From a bacterium (GTDB lineage: Bacteria; Chloroflexota; Dormibacteria; UBA8260; Bog-877), in assembly GCA_021802115.1 (NCBI GenBank), contig JAKABA010000057.1, positions 1 through 20,441 of the forward strand: 20,441 bases of DNA, written 5' to 3'. A program made the translations under genes and the position numbers. This document shows positions 15,693 through 20,441 of this stretch, in pieces. Under the pieces are notes generated by a model. The model did no database searches, had not been told where the DNA came from, and saw only the letters and a program-made list of their open reading frames with translations. Each line of letters starts with the position of its first letter. Position 1 is the stretch's first letter.

Positions 15693-16381
15693 TGTGTGAG
15701 ATTCTGCTGGCGGTGTGGCCCGAGCCGAGCCCGATTGAGCAGGTGCTGGAGTGGGGCACGGCGCTGGAGCGCTACGGCCTCGGTGGCTTCGGATGGGGCG
15801 TTGCCTGGCGTGGTCCCGGGGGCGTCGCCAGCTACCGCCACCCTGGGCAGCTGGCCGGTGACGACGCGGGGCGGGCCCGGCTGGCGGCGATCCGCTCCAC
15901 CCACTTCCTGGTCCACCTGCGTCGGCCGTCGCAACTGACCACCATCGCCCCCGCCGACACTCAGCCGTTCCGAGCTGAGGACGGAAGCTTCGCCTTCGCG
16001 CACAACGGCCGGCTTGACGGCGCCGAGGGTCTGCGTGGACGCTTCGGGACCAAGCTGCAAGGACGGGCCGACAGCGAGGTCGGATTCCGCCTCTTCGAGG
16101 AGCTGTTGGGGGAGGGCCAGAGCGCGAGGGCTGCTCTGCCCGCGATTCACACCCAACTGGGTGGCACCGCGAATCTGGCCTTCCTCCCGGCGGAGGGGGC
16201 GCCCCTGGTCTACGCCGGGGCGCCTGCCAACCAGCTATGGAGTTTCGACTTGGCCGGCGCCGAGGTGGTCAGCACCGGGCTCCACTCCACGGACGAGGCG
16301 GTGTTCGAGTTCTGCTTCCCCGGGGCGTCGCACCGGGCAAGGATCTTGGACGGCGAGACGGTGGCGGTGGCGGAGATTTAG
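15692..16381 (+). CDS. Class II glutamine amidotransferase-like hydrolase
   Basis: 229 residues from ATG 15692, overlapping the regulator stop; AGAGG lies upstream. Cys2 directly after Met is the N-terminal nucleophile (MCEIL). The rest of the class II signature is present: GFGWGVAW, FLVHLRRPS with Arg77/Arg78, AHNG (Asn105, Gly106) and RADSE (Asp127). The protein is only the glutaminase domain, with no synthetase partner domain. Stand-alone members such as EgtC hydrolyse a gamma-glutamyl amide bond rather than passing ammonia on. It sits 108 bases before a GS-like ligase, so it may cleave a gamma-glutamylated intermediate made by that enzyme or by another step. This role is inferred. Confidence 0.9.
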   Translation: MCEILLAVWPEPSPIEQVLEWGTALERYGLGGFGWGVAWRGPGGVASYRHPGQLAGDDAGRARLAAIRSTHFLVHLRRPSQLTTIAPADTQPFRAEDGSFAFAHNGRLDGAEGLRGRFGTKLQGRADSEVGFRLFEELLGEGQSARAALPAIHTQLGGTANLAFLPAEGAPLVYAGAPANQLWSFDLAGAEVVSTGLHSTDEAVFEFCFPGASHRARILDGETVAVAEI

Positions 16382-16414
16382 TCGGCGTCCGAGGAGGTGG
16401 TGCCAGGCGGGGTC

Positions 16415-16440
16415 GGCGGCGGCCAACCGCGCGAGCCGCC
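16415..16440 (+). repeat. Inverted repeat in the leader before the GS-like gene
   Basis: GGCGGC (16415-16420) and GCCGCC (16435-16440) with a 14-base spacer lie in the 108-base gap between the amidotransferase and GS-like genes, about 40 bases before the ribosome site. It may tune the ratio of the two products. Simple GC-rich repeats arise easily by chance. Confidence 0.25.
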
Positions 16441-16489
16441 CTGATCAGCACCGAGGCGAGCGCGCAACCGAGACCAGAAGGAGAGGCAG

Positions 16490-17965
16490 ATGGCGAAGAT
16501 TCTCCCCCGCGACCTGGCCATGGGCAAGGTCGGCTTCGTAGCGGAGCACCGGCTCTACGACGAGGCCAAGGGCGCAGCCGCCGAGGCCGCTGCGGCGGCC
16601 GTGGCGGACCAGGGCATCCGCACCGTGCGGATCATGTGGCCGGACCAGCACGGCGCGCTGCGCGGCAAGTTCGTGTCCGCGCGCGACTTCGCGCTCTCGC
16701 TCCGCAATGGCATGGACTTCTCCGGGGCGCTGCTCAGCATGGACTCCGCCAATCACGTATTCCCGCCGCTGTTCGTGGAGGGGGGCGGCTTCGGCATCCC
16801 GGAGCTGACTGGGTTCCCAGATGTGGTGCTGGTGCCTGACCCCACGACCTTTCGGGTCCTGCCGTGGGCGGACGCCACGGCCTGGGTGATGTGCGACATG
16901 CACTTCGGCAACGGCAAGGAGGTGACGCTCTCCACCCGCTCTGTGATGCGCCGCCAGCTCCAGGCGGCAGCCGAGATGGGGTTCGACTACGTCGCCGGCC
17001 TCGAGGTGGAGTTCTACATCACTCGGCGCGAATGGGACCGGATCGCTCCCGACCAGACCGGGTGGCCGCCGGTGGCGCCCCCGGTGAGCATGGTCGCCCA
17101 GGGCTACCAGTACCTGTCCGAGACCAGGCTGGCACAGTTGGGCGACATTCTCAACCCCCTGCGGGACAACCTGGAGGAGATCGGACTTCCCCTGCGCAGC
17201 ATCGAGGACGAGTGGGGCCCGGGCCAGACCGAGATCACCCTCGACCCCATGGTCGGGCTGGGCGCGGCCGACGCCATGATCATCCTGCGCTCGGCGATCA
17301 AGCAGATCTGTCATGAGCGTGGCTACCACGCCACCTTCATGTGCCGTCCCCTGCTGCCCAATGTCTCCTCCAGCGGATGGCATCTCCACGAGTCGCTGCG
17401 GGACGCCAAGGCCGGTCGCAACGCATTCCAGGGCGGCAAGGGCGAGGTGCTCTCGGAGGCGGGGCGGCAATTCGCCGCTGGCATCCTCCAGCACGCGGTC
17501 CCGATGACCGTGTTCTCGACCCCGACGATCAACGGGTACAAGCGCTTCCGGCCCTACTCGTTCGCCCCCGACCGGGTCAACTGGGCGATGGAGAACCGCG
17601 GCGCCATGCTCCGGGTCCAGGGGCAGCCGGGGGACCCGGGATCACACCTTGAGAACCGCTTGGGAGAGCCGGCCGCAAATCCCTACCTCTACATGGCGGC
17701 CAACATCGCGGCCGGCCTGGACGGAATCCGTCAGAAGCTGGTGCCGCCGCCCCCGGTGACGGCGGACCCCTACCAGGAGGCGGCTCAGCTGTTGCCAACT
17801 TCACTCTGGGAGGCGGTCGACGCCCTCGACCAGGACCAGTTCTTCCGCGAGGCGCTCGGGCGAGAGATCGTGGACTTCATTGTCATGATGAAGCGAGCCG
17901 AGGTGGCGCGCTTTCTGAGCACCGTCACCGACTGGGAGCAGAATGAATACTTCGAGTTCTTCTGA
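16490..17965 (+). CDS. Glutamine synthetase-like ligase (gamma-glutamyl-amine ligase type)
   Basis: 491 residues from ATG 16490, with AAGGAG seven bases upstream. GS landmarks are in order: Glu172/Glu174 in AGLEVEFYI, EDEWGPGQTEI (239-249), GWHLHES (296-302), NGYKRFRPYSFAP (348-360), ENRLGEPAANPYLYMAA (389-404), and the ending TDWEQNEYFEFF. The N-terminal beta-grasp part has VRIMWPDQHGALRGK. ENRGAMLRVQG before the LENRLGEPAANPYL block, and the absence of the Tyr adenylylation motif of housekeeping GlnA, place it with GS-like enzymes that glutamylate amines (PuuA, gamma-glutamylmethylamide or anilide synthetases). The reaction is likely ATP + glutamate + amine to a gamma-glutamyl amide; the amine is unknown. 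The upstream amidotransferase and downstream Dabb gene form its operon. Confidence 0.92.
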   Translation: MAKILPRDLAMGKVGFVAEHRLYDEAKGAAAEAAAAAVADQGIRTVRIMWPDQHGALRGKFVSARDFALSLRNGMDFSGALLSMDSANHVFPPLFVEGGGFGIPELTGFPDVVLVPDPTTFRVLPWADATAWVMCDMHFGNGKEVTLSTRSVMRRQLQAAAEMGFDYVAGLEVEFYITRREWDRIAPDQTGWPPVAPPVSMVAQGYQYLSETRLAQLGDILNPLRDNLEEIGLPLRSIEDEWGPGQTEITLDPMVGLGAADAMIILRSAIKQICHERGYHATFMCRPLLPNVSSSGWHLHESLRDAKAGRNAFQGGKGEVLSEAGRQFAAGILQHAVPMTVFSTPTINGYKRFRPYSFAPDRVNWAMENRGAMLRVQGQPGDPGSHLENRLGEPAANPYLYMAANIAAGLDGIRQKLVPPPPVTADPYQEAAQLLPTSLWEAVDALDQDQFFREALGREIVDFIVMMKRAEVARFLSTVTDWEQNEYFEFF

Positions 17966-17995
17966 GTCCGGCGCCGGCTACAGGGGGAATTAGGG

Positions 17996-18325
17996 ATGTC
18001 TCAACCGGTCCAGCACCTGGTGTTATTCCGTCTGGCCGAGCCCCCGGGGCCCGAGGTGGAAGAGGAGATGCGGCGGCAGATCTCGATTTGGGCCGGGGCG
18101 ATTCCCGGACTGCGCCGGCTGCGCTTCGGTGCCGACACCGGGGGCCGCGCCGATGGCTACCAGTTCTGCCTGCTGACCGAGTTCGAGGACGCCGAGGCGC
18201 TGGCGGCCTACCTTCCGCATCCGCTCCACGCCGCCTTTCTGCGATGGGTGCAGGATCGACCGTTCGAGGTGCTCCGGTTCGACTACCCTCTGGATGAAAG
18301 GACCAGCCTGCTGGAGAGCGGCTGA
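17996..18325 (+). CDS. Dabb (stress-responsive alpha/beta-barrel) domain protein
   Basis: 109 residues from ATG 17996, 30 bases after the GS-like stop, with a G-rich ribosome site. It begins VQHLVLFRLAEP, the normal Dabb first strand with its conserved His, and continues with IPGLRRLRFG, YQFCLLTEFEDAEALAAYLP and HPLHAAFLRW. Members are small dimeric ferredoxin-like proteins. Some act as cyclases or monooxygenase-like enzymes; many have no known role. It is the last gene of the Lrp operon and shares its likely regulation. A catalytic job in the pathway is possible but not shown by sequence. Confidence 0.88.
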   Translation: MSQPVQHLVLFRLAEPPGPEVEEEMRRQISIWAGAIPGLRRLRFGADTGGRADGYQFCLLTEFEDAEALAAYLPHPLHAAFLRWVQDRPFEVLRFDYPLDERTSLLESG

Positions 18326-18797
18326 CTCCCGGGAGGCGGCGAGTTTCCCATTGAGGGTCGACCGGCTCCAGCGCGAGTCAGGCTCGGGCTGCCGACTGCG
18401 GCGCCCAGCCAGGACCATCAACCGAGGCGGAGAATCTCAGCCGATCGGTCCCGGTTCCACCGACCAGGTGGTGGGCTTGGCGGCTGAGTCGGAGCGAGCG
18501 TTGGAGCCCCTCCCACGCCCCGCGCTCGCGGGCAGCATGCTCCGGTCACCGAGGGCGACGTCGCATCCAAGTTGGACGAGCTGGGGCCGGCCGCCCAAGT
18601 CACCAGGGCGGGTGCGCGTGGGGTAGGGCCATGGGGGGGCAGGCCCCAGCACTTCCTCCTGGTCATGCGGAACGGTCGCGCGGTCTCAGGGTCGACCCGC
18701 GCGGGCCTTCTAGGTCAAACGAAGATGGGATCTTAGGACCCAGAGCCGAACAGCTCGAACCCACCCGTCAGTCGTCCCCACCTCGGCCCTTCGGCGC
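18326..18797. other. Gene-free gap before the epimerase gene
   Basis: About 470 bases. A 10-base palindrome CTCCCGGGAG (18326-18335) starts right after the Dabb stop and may be part of a terminator. A weakly protein-like minus frame (18437-18652) and its plus-strand counterpart were examined and not accepted. Nothing else is evident. Confidence 0.4.
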
Positions 18798-18803
18798 TAC
18801 CCT
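18798..18803 (+). promoter_or_regulatory. -10-like TACCCT for leaderless epimerase start
   Basis: TAnnnT box ending six bases before the GTG at 18810; no ribosome site lies between. No convincing -35 is seen at the usual distance. Confidence 0.45.
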
Positions 18804-18809
18804 GATCCG

Positions 18810-19826
18810 GTGCGCATCCTGGTGATCGGCGGGACCCAGTTCGTCGGTCGACACATTGTCGAGGCGGCGCTCGGAGCCGGCGACGTTCCGACCCTGTTCC
18901 ACCGGGGACGCACCAATCCCGAGCTCTTTCCGAATGTGGAACACCGCCGCGGCGATCGCGACTCAGACCTGTCCGCCCTCGCCACAGGTGAGTGGGACGC
19001 CACGATCGACTGCTCCGCCTACGTGCCCCGCCAGGTGCATGCGCTGGCCGCGGCTCTGGGAGGAAGGGGAGGGCGGTTGGTGCACATCTCCTCGGTCTCG
19101 GCCTATGAGCAATCCGTCGAGGCCGGTTTCAATGAGGATGCGCCCCTCGCCGCTCTCGCGGACCCCACCGAGGAACGTGTCACCGACGAAACCTACGGGG
19201 GCCTGAAGGCGCTCTGTGAGCTCGCCGCCCGCCAGGCGTTCGGGCAAAGCGCTGCCCGAGGCGGCCTGTCAGGGGATATGGGAGTCCCGGTTAGCATCGT
19301 CCGGCCCACCTACGTCGCGGGTCCCTTCGACCACACCGGGCGCTTCACCTGGTGGGTTGAGCGCGTCGCCCGGGGGGGACGGATCCTGGCCCCAGAGCCT
19401 CGCAACAATCCCTTTCAGGTCGTCGATGCCCGCGATCTGGCCGAGTTTGTCCTGCTGCTGGCGCACGGCCGGGCGGTGGGAACCTTCCACACCGCTTCCC
19501 CGACGCCTCCCTTCTCCTTCTCCGACTTCCTGGAAGCGGTCGTGGCCGGGGTGGGGCCGGAGTCCTGTGAACTTGTCTGGGTCGACTCGGACAAGCTCTC
19601 ACGGGCTGGGGTCACCGCCCGCGACCTCCCGCTGTGGGAGGGGAACGGCCCGGGACGAGGCGTGCTCGCGGCCGACCCCAGCCGGGCGCTGGCGGCGGGG
19701 CTTCACCCCAGGCCTTTGGCACAGACCATCACCGAGGTCCACCAGCACGAGCTCGCGCATCCCCGATCGCTGCCGGTCGGGCTGGACCCGGATCGGGAGG
19801 CAAGCCTCCTGGAGCTCCTCGCCTGA
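18810..19826 (+). CDS. NAD-dependent epimerase/dehydratase family protein
   Basis: 338 residues from GTG 18810, which begins the Rossmann fold directly (RILVIGGTQFVG; glycines at 7, 8 and 13), so no later start is likely. LVHISSVSAYE (90-100) and Tyr129-x-x-x-Lys133 in ETYGGLK give the extended-SDR active site. VSIVRPTYVAGPFDHTGRFT and NNPFQVVDARDLAEFV are typical of the family. Relatives act on nucleotide sugars or other hydroxy/keto substrates, and some are CSP41-like RNA-binding proteins; the substrate here is unknown. It is separated by large gaps on both sides and appears to be a single-gene leaderless transcript, not part of the nitrogen island. Confidence 0.9.
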   Translation: MRILVIGGTQFVGRHIVEAALGAGDVPTLFHRGRTNPELFPNVEHRRGDRDSDLSALATGEWDATIDCSAYVPRQVHALAAALGGRGGRLVHISSVSAYEQSVEAGFNEDAPLAALADPTEERVTDETYGGLKALCELAARQAFGQSAARGGLSGDMGVPVSIVRPTYVAGPFDHTGRFTWWVERVARGGRILAPEPRNNPFQVVDARDLAEFVLLLAHGRAVGTFHTASPTPPFSFSDFLEAVVAGVGPESCELVWVDSDKLSRAGVTARDLPLWEGNGPGRGVLAADPSRALAAGLHPRPLAQTITEVHQHELAHPRSLPVGLDPDREASLLELLA

Positions 19827-20299
19827 CCACCTCCTGGCTGGCGCCGACGGCGACTGCGCTGATGTCCGGCGCCGAGGGTCTTGCGCATCGAGGTGAGCCG
19901 TCGAGGTAGCTCGGCGGGACCGCCTGGGAGTGCTCGGCGCCATAGGGGAGGGAGGAATCGGCCAGCGGCGACCGGTCCCGGGTGGGGCCAAATCGCCCAG
20001 GGTCAGCCATCCCAGCGGCTGCGGAGCCATTTCGTTCTTGGCCGTCGCCGATCGCCGTGCCGAGACCGTTCGAAAATCGCGGTGCAAGGTTGGCCGGAGG
20101 GCGTCGCCACTCCCGGCCGAAATGCCGATGGGGTGCCAGTGGCCCAGTGGAGGTTGGAAGGAGCGATCAAACCCGACTTGACTCTTGACAGGGTCCGGTG
20201 CCAGGGTGGTCCCGGCTGAGCCGCCCGGGCGGCCCCCGCCAGGGTTGCGAACTGTTGAGCATCAGTGAATAATAGATAGCACACGTTCATTCTGGTCGC
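19827..20299. other. Gene-free gap up to the IS607-like element
   Basis: No convincing gene in about 470 bases. It contains a 7-bp inverted repeat GGCGCCG/CGGCGCC (19840-19846 and 19867-19873) that may terminate the epimerase transcript, two close TTGAC motifs (20178 and 20185), and a perfect 14-base palindrome GCCGCCCGGGCGGC (20220-20233). From about 20245 the DNA becomes AT-richer, and the left end of the mobile element probably lies there. I could not define it exactly. Confidence 0.4.
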
Positions 20300-20305
20300 T
20301 ATACA
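20300..20305 (+). promoter_or_regulatory. -10 box TATACA for leaderless transposase start
   Basis: TATACA ends seven bases before the GTG at 20313 in an AT-rich stretch. This is the third start in the window that sits right behind a -10-like box without a ribosome site. Confidence 0.45.
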
Positions 20306-20312
20306 GGGCAAC

Positions 20313-20441
20313 GTGAACCTGACAGAATGGGCGAGAGTTCAGGGCGTCCACCCACAGACGGCCTATAGGTGGTTCAGGCTCGGGACGTTGCCTGTGCCTG
20401 CAGTGCGGGTGAACTCGCGCTCAGTGCTTGTCTCACCAGAT
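20313..20441 (+). CDS. tnpA: IS607-family TnpA (serine recombinase) N-terminus, runs off right edge
   Basis: 43 codons from GTG 20313 to the window end with no stop. NLTEWARVQGVHPQTAYRWF, then GTLPVPAVRVNSRSVLV, is the MerR-like helix-turn-helix that opens IS607 transposases, in its usual spacing; from memory the match is close over the full visible length. The serine-recombinase catalytic domain would follow outside the window, usually with a tnpB gene behind it. IS607 elements move through a circular form with little target specificity and no target duplication. Start choice rests on the motif beginning at once after GTG and on the -10 box just upstream. Confidence 0.85.
   Translation, partial: MNLTEWARVQGVHPQTAYRWFRLGTLPVPAVRVNSRSVLVSPD

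Noticed and set aside
16445..17494. Minus-strand open frame of 349 codons
   Set aside because: Antisense to the GS-like gene; His/Gly/Arg-rich with no family resemblance.
18437..18652. Small minus-strand frame and the opposite plus frame between the Dabb and epimerase genes
   Set aside because: Some stretches look protein-like, but there is no motif or ribosome site and both strands look equally plausible.
1..20441. tRNA, rRNA or CRISPR array
   Set aside because: No cloverleaf with a T-loop in the gaps, no rRNA-like conserved stretch and no regularly spaced repeats were seen.

Overview
This is a very GC-rich bacterial window with coding on both strands and several long gene-free gaps (about 300 to 810 bases each). 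I saw no rRNA, tRNA or CRISPR array. High GC, many GTG starts, start codons placed 6-7 bases after a TAnnnT-type -10 box (leaderless genes), an F420/deazaflavin-type nitroreductase-fold protein and actinobacterial-type TnpB and IS607 sequences suggest an actinobacterium or a Chloroflexota/Dormibacterota-like soil lineage. This placement is inference, not a taxonomic assignment.

Layout. The left edge holds the N-terminal part of a large TnpB-related protein reading out of the window (1-626, minus). A hypothetical gene with an apparent one-base deletion follows (1144-2198). Next come an amidase (2256-3674, minus), an 813-base gap, a small deazaflavin-dependent nitroreductase-family protein (4488-4964), an MFS exporter (5434-6813) and a possible small one-helix membrane protein (6818-7105).

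From 7.1 to 18.3 kb lies what looks like one nitrogen-compound utilisation island. It contains an APC amino-acid/amine permease with a well-marked promoter region and terminator hairpin, a close relative of the PgdA/cyclic-imide-hydrolase deacetylases, and an AhpD-like protein. A tightly packed minus-strand operon follows: cupin, SDR, branched-chain-type aminotransferase, second AhpD-like protein, FluG/NodGS-type amidohydrolase. Divergent to it is a plus-strand operon: Lrp/AsnC regulator, class II glutamine amidotransferase, glutamine-synthetase-like ligase, Dabb protein. The Lrp gene faces the minus operon across a 145-base shared control region.

The right part holds an NAD-dependent epimerase/dehydratase with a leaderless GTG start (18810-19826). 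At the very edge is the N-terminus of an IS607-type transposase (20313-20441).

Working model (inference): the permease imports an amine, amide or cyclic imide. The amidase, PgdA-like hydrolase and FluG-type amidohydrolase open C-N bonds. The GS-like ligase may gamma-glutamylate an amine, and the class II amidotransferase domain may later hydrolyse the gamma-glutamyl bond, in the manner of the Puu, Ipu or aniline pathways. Aminotransferase and SDR would process the carbon skeleton under Lrp control. Three points stand out: the two halves of eukaryotic FluG/NodGS occur here as separate genes, the SDR lacks its whole catalytic tetrad, and the region is bounded by TnpB/IS607-type genes reading outward on both sides.
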